Source: Methylosinus trichosporium OB3b
GTDB taxonomy: Bacteria; Pseudomonadota; Alphaproteobacteria; Rhizobiales; Beijerinckiaceae
Reading direction: 5' to 3'
Assembly (NCBI RefSeq): GCF_002752655.1
Contig: NZ_CP023737.1
Span: forward strand, 930,001-994,000
DNA length: 64,000 nucleotides
Of the stretch, positions 51,909 through 62,301 are shown one piece after another. The translations under genes and the position numbers were made by a program. Under the pieces are notes generated by a model. The model saw only the letters and a program-made list of their open reading frames with translations. It did no database searches and had not been told where the DNA came from. Position 1 is the first letter of the stretch. Each line of letters starts with the position of its first letter.

Positions 51909-52780
51909 CCTGGATAGACGCGCGGCGGCGCCCCCGCCGCGCGTTGCGCGCCGGTTGGACAAGGTCGTCCGGGACGCCGCGGCTTCCAATGGCCACGGCC
52001 TTTGCAAAAGAAGCGCGATGCGGAAGCCTCGAGGTCCCGGACGCGGTTCGCCTGTTATTTTCACCGCCTCCGGAGCCAGGGTTGTTTTCCCCTCTCGGGT
52101 AGTCTATCCCCGCGCGACCCTCGGACATTCGGCCGACTTTCGCCTTTGTTTCCAAAGGCCTCCGCACGAAGGAGAAGCCGGACCGGCGGAGGAGCGTTCG
52201 AGCGCGCGGACGAGGGCAGCCGCCCCGCTTCTCTCGAAAACCGCACCCACGCCGGCCCCGCCCCGGCCCGGGCGAAGCCCTTGCCGTTTCGGCGAGGGTG
52301 ACGGAGCATAGGAATATTTTCCGAAAATTGTCAAGGGGGCGCCACCCTCCCCTCGAGGGGGCGGCCGGCGAAGCCGAACGGGGTGGGCCCTCGGTGACCG
52401 AAAGCACGCGCGTCGGCCGCACGACCACATCGATCGGCTGAAACTCGAAAGCGAGAACCGCGGGTAATTTCGGCTTCGTGTCGCCCTATTCTGCCGGACG
52501 CTCAACCGACCCAGCTTCGTCGAGCGACTCATGCGCAAATTCGGCTCGGCGACAGGAGATGCTGAGACAAACTCTCCTAAAAGCAAACAATACCTATGGA
52601 AAACGCCGAATTGCCGATATACATCGCAAAAATTAACCTCCGCGGATAGAGTAACCTCTCGTTATCTAAGCAACTTCTGTGATCGAACGATCGCAATTTA
52701 GAAGTCGTGCTAGATATATTCGATATATACGGTACTATATGCATGATAGTTTCGTCAACTCGAACGAGATGGAGACAGAA
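51909..52780. other. Non-coding stretch with sharp base-composition change
   Basis: About 870 bp without a supported gene. Near 52340-52400 is a GC-rich repeat-like block (CCCTCCCCTCGAGGGGGCGG). From about 52570 the DNA turns AT-rich, unlike the rest of the window, and holds the likely promoter of the GloVer gene. An open frame at 52104-52586 (minus) lacks domain support. Confidence 0.5.
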
Positions 52781-54091
52781 ATGTTTCACGAATGCATTAT
52801 TTTCCGCACGGCTTTGACTCGTCGTGCAGGAGAAACACTCCTATCAGCAACAATATTTTTATTTGCTTGCGCAATCGACGCTAGATCTGAAGATAATATT
52901 CTATCACTTCCGTCATATGCCAAGATTTACGACCTCGTCGATCGCGATGGCGGGTGGTATCCTTCTAATAGCGACCTCGCCGTAGACGCCAATGGCGCGC
53001 TCTATGGGACGACTCAGGCCGCAGGCGCCAACAATGCCGGGACAGCGTATCGACTGACGCCTCCAAGAGGCTACCGGTCGCAATGGACGCGCGACGTGCT
53101 CTACGCCTTCAGAGGCGGCAGCGACGCGGCTAATCCGAAAGGCGGCGTCGTTTCCGACAGATATGGCGCATTCTATGGCACGAGCTGGGAAGGGGGAGGG
53201 TCTTCGAATTGTCCGGCAGGATGCGGGACGGTCTTTAAATTGACGCCGCCGTCGAAAGCCGGAGAAAGCTGGAGCGAAAAAGTCCTCTACTCGTTCAAAG
53301 GCGCAGACGGAGCAAATCCGGCAGGAGCATTGGCGTTCGATACGCGTGGAGCGCTTTACGGGACGACATTTAATGGCGGAAGCGCGAATCTCGGCAGTGT
53401 ATTCAAATTGACGCCGCCGCGCAGAGCCGGTGATCCCTGGAAGTTCACGCAATTGCACAGCTTCACAGGCGGAGCCGACGGATATCATAGCTATGCGAAG
53501 CTGGCGTTCGACGACGATGGCTCATTATACGGAACAGCGGTGCTGGGCGGAAATTGCGGTAATGGGCTCGTTTTCAAATTGACGCCCGCGCCATTCGGCG
53601 GCGAGACTTGGACGAAGTCTGCCGTGCATCATTTTTGTGGGGCCGACGGCGGGTTTCCCGGTTCGGGTGTCGTGTTCGGCCCGAACGGCGCGCTGTTCGG
53701 GACGACGCAAAGCGGAGGAGGCGTGTATCGCTTGTCCCGGCGTCGATCAGATCCCGATGGGCTCTGGGATCTGACCGTGCTCTACGCATTGACCACCGCC
53801 GCCAGTGGTTATGGACCCTTTGGAGGCGTAACCTTCGCTTTCAACGGCTCGCTATACGGAGCGACGACGCAAGGCGGAAGCTTCGGGCAGGGCGTCGCGT
53901 TCAAGCTGACGCCGCCGAATCGCCCCAACGACGCCTGGACCCAAACCGTTCTGCATAATTTCAGCGGCGGAACGGATGGGTCTTCGCCGCAAGCAGGTCT
54001 CACCCTCGGTTACGGCGGCCTGCTCTACGGCACGACTTATCAGGGCGGCGGCGCGAACGCCGGCGTGGTCTATCAGCTCCCTTTGCGCTGA
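52781..54091 (+). CDS. GloVer-repeat exported protein
   Basis: A 436-aa exported protein with a signal peptide (TLLSATIFLFACAIDA) and seven copies of the TIGR03803-type 'GloVer' repeat: GxLYGTTxxGG, then G-x-V(F/Y)KLTP, then a W-x-x-x-VLYxF strand. Each repeat would form a beta-propeller blade or beta-helix coil. Such proteins are predicted to be surface or secreted; their function is unknown. GGAG 6-7 nt before the ATG at 52781 sets the start, though the frame is open to 52679. The N-terminal codons and leader are AT-rich, suggesting transfer. Confidence 0.8.
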   Translation: MFHECIIFRTALTRRAGETLLSATIFLFACAIDARSEDNILSLPSYAKIYDLVDRDGGWYPSNSDLAVDANGALYGTTQAAGANNAGTAYRLTPPRGYRSQWTRDVLYAFRGGSDAANPKGGVVSDRYGAFYGTSWEGGGSSNCPAGCGTVFKLTPPSKAGESWSEKVLYSFKGADGANPAGALAFDTRGALYGTTFNGGSANLGSVFKLTPPRRAGDPWKFTQLHSFTGGADGYHSYAKLAFDDDGSLYGTAVLGGNCGNGLVFKLTPAPFGGETWTKSAVHHFCGADGGFPGSGVVFGPNGALFGTTQSGGGVYRLSRRRSDPDGLWDLTVLYALTTAASGYGPFGGVTFAFNGSLYGATTQGGSFGQGVAFKLTPPNRPNDAWTQTVLHNFSGGTDGSSPQAGLTLGYGGLLYGTTYQGGGANAGVVYQLPLR

Positions 54092-54367
54092 GATGAAATT
54101 GTTCGCGCCGTTCCGCCGCTCGGCGGGCGTCGCTGCGCTTCTCGATCCTGGCATCGCGCGGGCGTGGGTTCGTCCGCGTGAGCCGGTGCGAGCCGCCCAT
54201 GCGCGAGGCGAGGCCGCGCGGCGGTTCGACCCGAGCCCCGCGCCCGCTTCGAGACCTCTACCCCAGCCATCGGCCGAAGGTGCGAGCGGACGCGCCTCGG
54301 TTCCCCCTCAGCCCGCAGCGTGCTAGACGGGGCCGCTCTCCGGTTTCTAAGGACCTCCGCCGCGCTC

Positions 54368-55840
54368 ATGCCCCAAACCGCGCCCCAAGTCGTCACGCGC
54401 TTCGCCCCCTCGCCCACGGGCTTCCTCCATATCGGCGGGGCGCGCACCGCTCTGTTCAATTGGCTCTACGCCAAGCGCCATGGCGGGCGCTTTCTGCTGC
54501 GCATAGAGGACACCGATCGCGAGCGCTCCACGCAAGGCGCGATCGACGCCATTCTCGACGGCATGCGCTGGCTCGGGCTCGATTGGGACGGCGACGTCAC
54601 CTATCAATTCTCGCGCGCGCCGCGCCATCGCGAGATCGCCGAGCAGCTGCTGGCGATGGGCAAGGCCTATCGCTGCTACGCCAGCGCGCAGGAGCTGGAG
54701 GAGATGCGCGAGACGGCGCGGCGCGAGGGGCGCCCGCCGCGGTATGACGGGCGCTGGCGCGACCGCTCGCCCGAAGAGGCGCCCGCCGGCGTCGCGCCGG
54801 TCATCCGGCTGAAGACGCCGCAGGAGGGCGAGACGGTGATCGAGGACGCGGTGCAGGGCCGCGTCACCTTCCCCAACAAGGATATCGACGATTTCGTGCT
54901 GCTGCGCTCGGACGGCGCGCCGACCTATATGCTCGCGGTCGTGGTGGATGATCACGACATGGGCGTGACGCAGATCATTCGCGGCGACGATCATCTCACC
55001 AACGCCGCGCGGCAGAAGCACATCTACGAGGCGCTGGGCTGGACGGCGCCGGCGCTCGCGCATATTCCGTTGATCCACGGGCCGGACGGCGCCAAGCTCT
55101 CCAAGCGCCATGGCGCCCTCGGCGTCGACGCCTATCGCGGCATGGGCTATCTGCCGGCGGCGCTGCGCAATTATCTGCTGCGTCTCGGCTGGAGCCAGGG
55201 CGACCGCGAGTTCTTCTCGACGGCGGAGATGATCGAGGCCTTCGATCTCGAGAGCATTCATCGCTCGCCGGCGCGCTTCGACTTCGTGAAGCTCGAGAAT
55301 ATGAACGGGCATTATCTGCGCGATGCGGACGATGCCGAATTGCTGGCGACGCTGCTCGCCTCCCTGCCCTATCTGGAAGGCGGACAGGCGATCGCGGACA
55401 AGCTCGACGAGCGGCGGAAGACGCAGCTCGCCGCGGCCATGTCCGGGCTGAAGGCGCGCGCCAAGACGCTCAACGAGCTCGTCGACGGCGCCGGATTCCT
55501 GTTCGCCGAGCGGCCGCTGCCGCTGGAGCCCAAAGCAGCGGCGCTGCTCTCGCCGCAGGCGCGCGAGGGGCTGGCGGCGCTGACTCCGCGCCTCGCCGCG
55601 CTCGAGGAGTGGGGCGCGGCGACGACCGAGGCCGTGGTGCGCGAAACCGCCGCTTCGCTCGGCGTCAAGCTCGGCGATCTGGCGCAGCCGCTGCGCGCCG
55701 CGCTCACCGGCCGCGCCACCTCGCCCGGCATTTTCGACGTGCTGGCGATCCTCGGACGCGAGGAGAGCCTCGCCCGCCTCGCCGATCAGGCGCATCCGCG
55801 GTCTCCCGATTCCCCCGCCGCGAGCGCGCATGTCGCTTGA
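54368..55840 (+). CDS. gltX: Glutamate--tRNA ligase
   Basis: Charges tRNA-Glu (and in some alphaproteobacteria tRNA-Gln) with glutamate. The 490-aa class I synthetase has the HIGH motif in [20 protein letters not shown], a discriminating [10 protein letters not shown] segment, and the KMSKS-equivalent [17 protein letters not shown]. The C-terminal anticodon-binding domain is helical. The start at 54368 ([16 protein letters not shown]) is the usual one. Confidence 0.95.
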   Translation: MPQTAPQVVTRFAPSPTGFLHIGGARTALFNWLYAKRHGGRFLLRIEDTDRERSTQGAIDAILDGMRWLGLDWDGDVTYQFSRAPRHREIAEQLLAMGKAYRCYASAQELEEMRETARREGRPPRYDGRWRDRSPEEAPAGVAPVIRLKTPQEGETVIEDAVQGRVTFPNKDIDDFVLLRSDGAPTYMLAVVVDDHDMGVTQIIRGDDHLTNAARQKHIYEALGWTAPALAHIPLIHGPDGAKLSKRHGALGVDAYRGMGYLPAALRNYLLRLGWSQGDREFFSTAEMIEAFDLESIHRSPARFDFVKLENMNGHYLRDADDAELLATLLASLPYLEGGQAIADKLDERRKTQLAAAMSGLKARAKTLNELVDGAGFLFAERPLPLEPKAAALLSPQAREGLAALTPRLAALEEWGAATTEAVVRETAASLGVKLGDLAQPLRAALTGRATSPGIFDVLAILGREESLARLADQAHPRSPDSPAASAHVA

Positions 55841-56146
55841 AGGATAGGCGGGGAATGCTATAGTTTGTGCAACGCACAACCCTGAGGTTGCGACGCGAGC
55901 GTCGCAACCCGCGCTCGAGCCGACGGGGCGAAACCCCGGCCCCGGGCGCGCTGTCCGAATGACATGAGTCGACAGCAATTCGATGGCTCGCTCGCCGAGG
56001 TCGGCCGCCCTGCGCCTCCGCTCCCCCGCGAGCTCGCCCAAGCAGCGGGCGCCCGCACGGCCTTAGCCGCGTCTGGCGCAAATTATGCTGCGATCACAGA
56101 TCGTAAGCTCGTCTAGAGCGCGGCGCGCGCAACCAAAGGTGGGGCC
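55841..56146. other. Intergenic region gltX / gltA
   Basis: These 306 bp contain a stable hairpin GTTGCGAC-gcgagc-GTCGCAAC (55887-55908), a possible gltX terminator without T-run. The gltA promoter region follows. No gene is supported. Confidence 0.45.
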
Positions 56147-57433
<1,287 letters not shown>

Positions 57434-57497
57434 GGGCGAGCGGCGGGCCGTCCGCCTCTTGGCTCCACCGCGTCGCTGGAAATCGCTGAAGTCGCGC

Positions 57498-57580
57498 CGT
57501 CATTGCGAGGAGCGTAGCGACGAAACAATCCAGAAGCCGCCCCACGGCTCTAGATTGCTTCGCTTCGCTCGCAATGACGG
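57498..57580. repeat. Palindromic repeat family B, full copy
   Basis: CCGTCATTGCGAGGAGCG on one side is mirrored by CGCTCGCAATGACGG on the other, with GAAACAATCCAGAAGCC and GGCTCTAGATTGCTTCGC inside. ACTGTTTTT follows, so it may also terminate gltA transcription. Confidence 0.75.
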
Positions 57581-57703
57581 GACTGTTTTTCAAAAACTCG
57601 AGATGATCTGGCTACCGCCCGCCGTCCCTCCCCGTCTGTGCGCTGGCGCACAGACCGTTCCGCCCTCTCGCTTCAGATTGCGGCAACGCTCTGGGAGGCG
57701 AAG

Positions 57704-58354
57704 ATGGTCACGACGAAGGAATGCGAGTTCATTGGTTTCGACGAAGCGCGGGACAGGCTGCGCTTCGACAGATGGATCGGCCTCGGCTCGATCGATCTCT
57801 CATCCTTCCGCGTCGCTCATTGTCCCGGCGATCTTCTCCATCCGGGACGGCTCGAGCTCTATGAATGGATGTGGCGCGACAAGATCGCGGGGCTCGTCGT
57901 CGACGGCGATCTGACCATCGACGGCAATCTCGAGGATAATTCCTTCAACGGAGCCGCCGCCTTCATTCTGGCGCGCGGCGATCTCGAGGCGACGACGATC
58001 ACGCTCGGCGGCGCCGAGGTCGTCGTGCTCGGCGATGTGCGCGCCCATGGCCCGGTGTTCAACAGCCAGGGCGCCGGGCGCTTCGAGATCGGCGGCTCGC
58101 TGCGGGCGAGCCATCTCGTCACCGACGATCACGCCACCGTGGTCGAGGGCGCCATTCCGGCGCGCGCCTATGCGCTGGGCTTCGTCGAGGCGGCGATGCG
58201 CGACAAGGTGAGGCGCATCGAATCCTATCGCGAGATTTTGACGCCGAAGGCCGCCGCCGAGCTCGCCGAGGGCTGCGGACGGCTCGACGGCCCCAATGTC
58301 GCGCTGCGTCTCATCGAGGCGGTGCGCTGCGGACGCGCGGCGCTGCGCGACTGA
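57704..58354 (+). CDS. Bactofilin-like beta-helical protein, hypothetical
   Basis: A 216-aa protein whose middle (residues about 60-150) is a run of short strands separated by Gly (GLVVDGDLTIDGNLEDNS, TTITLGGAEVVVLGDVRAHG, GGSLRASHLVT), like polymer-forming bactofilin or other beta-helix proteins. The N-terminal 60 residues and C-terminal 60 helical residues lie outside this. GGGAGG before the ATG at 57704 decides the start. No signal peptide. Function unknown. Confidence 0.65.
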   Translation: MVTTKECEFIGFDEARDRLRFDRWIGLGSIDLSSFRVAHCPGDLLHPGRLELYEWMWRDKIAGLVVDGDLTIDGNLEDNSFNGAAAFILARGDLEATTITLGGAEVVVLGDVRAHGPVFNSQGAGRFEIGGSLRASHLVTDDHATVVEGAIPARAYALGFVEAAMRDKVRRIESYREILTPKAAAELAEGCGRLDGPNVALRLIEAVRCGRAALRD

Positions 58355-58590
58355 GGCCGGCGCCTGCGGAACTCCGAGGCTCGCTATGAGGGCGGCGCGC
58401 GTCGTAAGATGCGCGCGCCCATTTCGATTCGCTTGCCGTTCCTGCCTGTCATTTCCATGCGGCGCGCCTGCGCCGATCCGATTGCGCGCACGCGTCGCTT
58501 TTCCCGCCGGGCTCGCGTGGCGATCCCGGACAATCGAGGAAGCCGAAGCCGAACCGAGGTCGGGCCCCATGGGCGCGGCCCGAGGGAGAG

Positions 58591-59745
58591 ATGATGGTTG
58601 CACTGGATGGATCGGCGCGGCGGCCGATGCAGGAGGCGGATGAGCGCGACTGGAACGAGCTCGAGGCGCGATATCGCGAGGAATGCGCCGCTCTGCTCGG
58701 CGACGCGCGGCGCCATCTCGAGCAGCGCGTCGCCGGCGAGCAGGCCAAGATCGAAAATGCGCTCGCGGGCTTCTCCCGCGATTTCGACGCCTGGCTCGCG
58801 CGCGAGCGACGTGGCGAGGCGTCGCCCAAGCCGAACCTCTCCACTTTGTTCGAGATTTGGCTCGAGCGCGCGCCGCGCTCCTCCGACGCCGCCGCCGAGC
58901 GGGCGAAGCGCCGCGCCGCCGAGGCCGAGGCGGAGGCCCTGCGCGACCGGCTCGGCGCCGAAACGGCGCGGGCCGAGGAGCTGGAGCGCCGGCTGCGCGA
59001 GGCCGAGGCGGCGGTCCCTCCCCCCGCGCCGCGGCGCGGACGAACGCCCGGCGTCGTCGCCGTCCTGCTGGCGGCGGCGCTCGGCGCGATGCTCGCGGCG
59101 GCGGCCTTCGCGCCGCGCCTCGCCGATTCGCGCCGGACGGCGGACGCGCCGACCCAGCAGGCCGCGGAAACGCCGACCCCGCCCGCCGCCGAGGAGGCGC
59201 GCGCGGAGGCGCCGGCCGAAGCGCCGACCCCGCCCGCCCCGTCGCCTGCGCCGGCGGCCGCGCCCGAGCCGGAGCGGACTGCGGCTTTTCGCCTCGCCTT
59301 CGACAATCGCGACATCGCCGGCGCGCAGATCGCGGCGCTACGCAATGTCGATCAGCCCGGCTGCCTCGCCGCCTGCCGCCGCCGTGCGGACTGCCGCGCC
59401 TATGTCTTCGACAAATGGAACCACGCGTGCCGGCTGAAGGCTGACGCCATCGCCTTCACCCTCAATCCGCGCGCGACGAGCGGGCTGCGCGACGATTCGC
59501 CGCTCCCGCGCGCGCCGGCAGGGCCGATCGCGATGGAGCGCTATCCGTCCAGGGCGTTTCCGGGCGAGGGCTATCGCATCGACGCGAGCGAAGGCCCGCA
59601 GGCCTGCGAGGCCCTCTGCCGGGACGATGCGGTCTGCGTCGCCTTCACCTTCCGCCTCGACGAGGGCGTCTGTCATTTGTTCGCGACGACGGGAGAATAT
59701 TTCCCTAACGCGCTGGCCGACAGCGGCGGCAAGCGGCAGAATTAG
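58591..59745 (+). CDS. Coiled-coil membrane protein with two PAN/Apple-like domains
   Basis: A 384-aa protein in four parts. Residues 1-140 are charged and coiled-coil, presumably cytosolic. One transmembrane helix follows (VVAVLLAAALGAMLAAAAFA, about 153-172), then a Pro/Ala linker to about 230. Two Cys-rich domains follow, with CLAACRRRADCRAYVFDKWN / CRLKADA and ACEALCRDDAVCVAFTFRLD / VCHLF, the disulfide pattern of PAN domains that bind protein or carbohydrate in the periplasm. AGGGAGAG directly before ATG 58591 fixes the start. A cytosol-to-periplasm linker role is conjecture. Confidence 0.75.
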   Translation: MMVALDGSARRPMQEADERDWNELEARYREECAALLGDARRHLEQRVAGEQAKIENALAGFSRDFDAWLARERRGEASPKPNLSTLFEIWLERAPRSSDAAAERAKRRAAEAEAEALRDRLGAETARAEELERRLREAEAAVPPPAPRRGRTPGVVAVLLAAALGAMLAAAAFAPRLADSRRTADAPTQQAAETPTPPAAEEARAEAPAEAPTPPAPSPAPAAAPEPERTAAFRLAFDNRDIAGAQIAALRNVDQPGCLAACRRRADCRAYVFDKWNHACRLKADAIAFTLNPRATSGLRDDSPLPRAPAGPIAMERYPSRAFPGEGYRIDASEGPQACEALCRDDAVCVAFTFRLDEGVCHLFATTGEYFPNALADSGGKRQN

Positions 59746-59925
59746 GAAAGACGGCGGCGCCTTCAGGAAAGACGACGGCGCCCGCCGCCGCCTCTCCCCG
59801 CCCCTGGCGGGGAGAGGCGGCGGCCAGCGCCGCGGGCCGCCGACAGAGCGACGGCGGCCGCTGGCGGAATGGCCGTGAAATCATCGGCGTCGACGCGAGC
59901 TCGGCCATGTTCGATTTTTTTACGC

Positions 59926-59954
59926 TTGACACTTGTGCGCCGCAGCATTACAAC
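59926..59954 (+). promoter_or_regulatory. Sigma-70 promoter of the sRNA (TTGACA-N17-TACAAC)
   Basis: A perfect -35 hexamer TTGACA (59926-59931), a 17-nt spacer and TACAAC (59949-59954). The predicted start point is about 59961, exactly where the first hairpin of the sRNA begins. Confidence 0.7.
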
Positions 59955-59960
59955 AGTGCG

Positions 59961-60050
59961 ACGCAGCGAGATTGGTGTCTCGCTCCGTAGCCCTCCTTGG
60001 GCGTTTCCTCCCTTGACTTGGGCCGCTGGCTTCCGGCGGCCCTTTTTTTT
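59961..60050 (+). ncRNA. mmgR: MmgR/suhB-family trans-acting sRNA
   Basis: About 90 nt with three hairpins. The first pairs ACGCAGCGAG with CTCGCTCCGT (one mismatch). The second is a short GCCC-tcctt-GGGC. A single-stranded TTTCCTCCCT (60004-60013) follows, then a Rho-independent terminator, GGGCCGCTGG-ctt-CCGGCGGCCC plus eight T. The TTTCCTCCCT core, anti-Shine-Dalgarno in character, and the GACTTGGGCCGCTGG terminator are what I remember of the MmgR (Rfam suhB) family of alphaproteobacteria, which limits polyhydroxybutyrate accumulation in Sinorhizobium meliloti. A near-consensus promoter stands upstream. Confidence 0.8.
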
Positions 60051-60148
60051 GCGCCGCTCCCGGCTGTGGGTAGCGGTGACGAGGAGCCTTTGCATCGCAC
60101 GGGCGACCGGCGAGGTGCTACAAGGCTTCGACTCCGACTCTGGCCGCC

Positions 60149-62080
60149 ATGCGATACCCCCCTTCCTTCCTCGACGAGATCAGAGCGCGCGTGCCGGTCT
60201 CCGCCGTTGTCTCTCAGAAGGTCAAGCTGAAGAAGCAGGGCCGCGAATGGCGCGGGCTGTCACCGTTCAACGCCGAGAAGACTCCCTCCTTCTATGTCAA
60301 CGACCAGAAGGGATTCTATCATGACTTCTCCTCCGGCAAGAACGGCGACGGCTTCACCTTTCTGATGGAGACCGAGGGGCTCACCTTCCCCGAGGCGGTC
60401 GAGAAGCTCGCCGGCATGGCCGGACTGCCCATGCCGGTCGAGACCACAGAGGCGCGCGAGGCCGAGGCGAAGCGCGCCTCGCTCGGCGACGTGCTCGAAT
60501 GGGCGGCGCTCTATTTCGAGGCGCAGCTGCGCGGCCCGGCCGGCGGCGCCGCCCGCGCCTATCTCGCGGGCCGGTCGATCGGCGAGACGGATCGGGCGCG
60601 CTTTCGCCTCGGCTTCGCGCCGAACGAGCGCCATGGGCTGCGCGATCATCTTGCCGGCAAGGGCGCGAGCGTCGAGGCGATGATCGAGGCGGGTCTGCTG
60701 GTCCATGGCGAGGACATCGTCGTCCCCTACGATCGCTTCCGTGATCGGATCATGTTTCCGATCCTGGACCGCGCCGGGCGCGTCATCGCCTTCGGCGGCC
60801 GCGCGATGCAGAAGGACGCGCAGGCCAAATATATGAACTCGCCGGAGACGCCGCTCTTCCACAAGGGCGCGACGCTCTACAACCACCACAACGCCCGCAA
60901 GGCGGCGCATGAGGCGGGCACGGTCATCGCGGTCGAAGGCTATGTCGATGTGATCGCCATGACCGCGGCCGGGTTCGCGCAGACGGTCGCGCCGCTCGGC
61001 ACGGCGCTGACGGCCGAGCAGTGCAACCTGCTGTGGACCATGGCCGAGGAGCCGATCCTGTGCTTCGACGGCGACAAGGCCGGCCGCAAGGCCGCCGATC
61101 GGGCGATCGACACCGCCCTGCCGCTGCTCGGCCCCGGCCGCAGCTTCCGCTTCGCGCTGCTGCCCGACGGGCAGGACCCGGACGAATTGTTCCGCGCCGG
61201 CGGGCCGGCCGCCATCGCCGAGGCGATCGGCGCGGCGCGCCCGCTCGTCGATCTGCTATGGGCGCGCGAGACGGAAGGGGCGCGCCTCGACACGCCAGAA
61301 CGGCGCGCCGCGCTGGAGCGCCGATTCGCCGAGCTCGCCCGCAACATCGCCGACGAGGCGCTGCGCCGGCACTATTCGCAGGAGCTCATCGACCGCTGCG
61401 CGACGCTGTTCGGCCGCTCGCGGAACTATCCGCCGCGGCGTGAGCAGCGCAGCGGCGGGGGCGGGGGCGGTCGCGGGCCGATGCGGCGGTTCGGCGGCAA
61501 TGAGCAGCCCTCGCTGCGCGGGCCGGTGACCATCGGCGCCTCGCTCGCCCGCTCGCCCCTCTTCCGCGGCGAGGGCGCGGCCATCGCCCCGCGCGAGGCG
61601 CTGATCCTGCTGATCCTGCTCAACCACCCGCAATTGCTGCTGGAGCGGCTGGAGGAGATCGCGGCGCTCGATTTCGCCTCGGCGGAGGCGCGCGAGCTGC
61701 TGGCGGCGCTGTTCCGCGCCGCCGACGACGGCGCGCCGGACGAGGAGAGCGTCGCGCGCGAGATCGCCGCAGCCGGGCTCGAGGCGTTTTGCGCGCGGCT
61801 CGCCGGGATGGGAGCGCATGCCTCGCTGTGGAACGTGCGCCGCGGGGCGGCGACGACCGACGCCGCCGAAAGCCTACGTCAAGCTCTGGTCTTGCAACAT
61901 CGGGTGCGGGCGCTACATAAAGAACTCAGAAAAATCGAGCAGAGGCTGGCGGACGCGCCGAGCGACCATGATTTCGCCCGCCTGAGCGATATTCAAGCGC
62001 AATTGAACGCCATCGAGGGAACCGAAGCCATGCTCGACGGGTTCGGTTCTCTGTCCGGTCGGACGTCTCGCTCGCTTTGA
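60149..62080 (+). CDS. dnaG: DNA primase
   Basis: Makes RNA primers at the replication fork. The 643-aa protein has the N-terminal CHC2-like domain, the RNA polymerase/TOPRIM core (residues about 190-370: VIAFGGRAMQKDAQAKYMNS, VIAVEGYVDVIAMTAAGF, CFDGDKAGRKAADRAID) and a C-terminal helicase-binding domain. In the N-terminal domain the zinc ligands are gone: GLSPFNAEKTPSF replaces GLCPFHxEKTPSF, and YHDFSSG replaces YHCFxCG. Relatives in Hyphomicrobiales share this. It lies before rpoD, the usual macromolecular-synthesis order without rpsU. Confidence 0.95.
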   Translation: MRYPPSFLDEIRARVPVSAVVSQKVKLKKQGREWRGLSPFNAEKTPSFYVNDQKGFYHDFSSGKNGDGFTFLMETEGLTFPEAVEKLAGMAGLPMPVETTEAREAEAKRASLGDVLEWAALYFEAQLRGPAGGAARAYLAGRSIGETDRARFRLGFAPNERHGLRDHLAGKGASVEAMIEAGLLVHGEDIVVPYDRFRDRIMFPILDRAGRVIAFGGRAMQKDAQAKYMNSPETPLFHKGATLYNHHNARKAAHEAGTVIAVEGYVDVIAMTAAGFAQTVAPLGTALTAEQCNLLWTMAEEPILCFDGDKAGRKAADRAIDTALPLLGPGRSFRFALLPDGQDPDELFRAGGPAAIAEAIGAARPLVDLLWARETEGARLDTPERRAALERRFAELARNIADEALRRHYSQELIDRCATLFGRSRNYPPRREQRSGGGGGGRGPMRRFGGNEQPSLRGPVTIGASLARSPLFRGEGAAIAPREALILLILLNHPQLLLERLEEIAALDFASAEARELLAALFRAADDGAPDEESVAREIAAAGLEAFCARLAGMGAHASLWNVRRGAATTDAAESLRQALVLQHRVRALHKELRKIEQRLADAPSDHDFARLSDIQAQLNAIEGTEAMLDGFGSLSGRTSRSL

Positions 62081-62301
62081 TTCGCCGGGGACAATGGGCT
62101 CCGAGCGAAAGCGGGGCGTGCGGTTAACGGAGTGTCAAGCCGACGCTCCGAGTGTGGGGCGACCGGCGAATCGCCGCGGCGGCAGGGCCGTCCGCGGCTT
62201 GTCTTGTGCTTGCTCCTGTGGTTTTCGTAAAGAACGAGCCAAGGACGGCGGAACCTCAGGCGCGGCCGCGGGCAACCGCATCGCGGGCTTTGGAGCGAGG
62301 A

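Larger units (their letters stand above)
59746..60148. other. Intergenic region between PAN-domain gene and dnaG, holding an sRNA
   Basis: The first 130 nt include an inverted GC-rich repeat (CGCCGCCTCTCCCCGCC / GGCGGGGAGAGGCGGCG at about 59785-59822), a likely terminator of the upstream gene. The rest is the sRNA with its promoter, and the dnaG leader. Confidence 0.55.

Noticed and set aside
52104..52586. 160-codon frame on the minus strand
   Set aside because: Spans a GC-rich repeat block; no domain or conserved start. Treated as non-coding.
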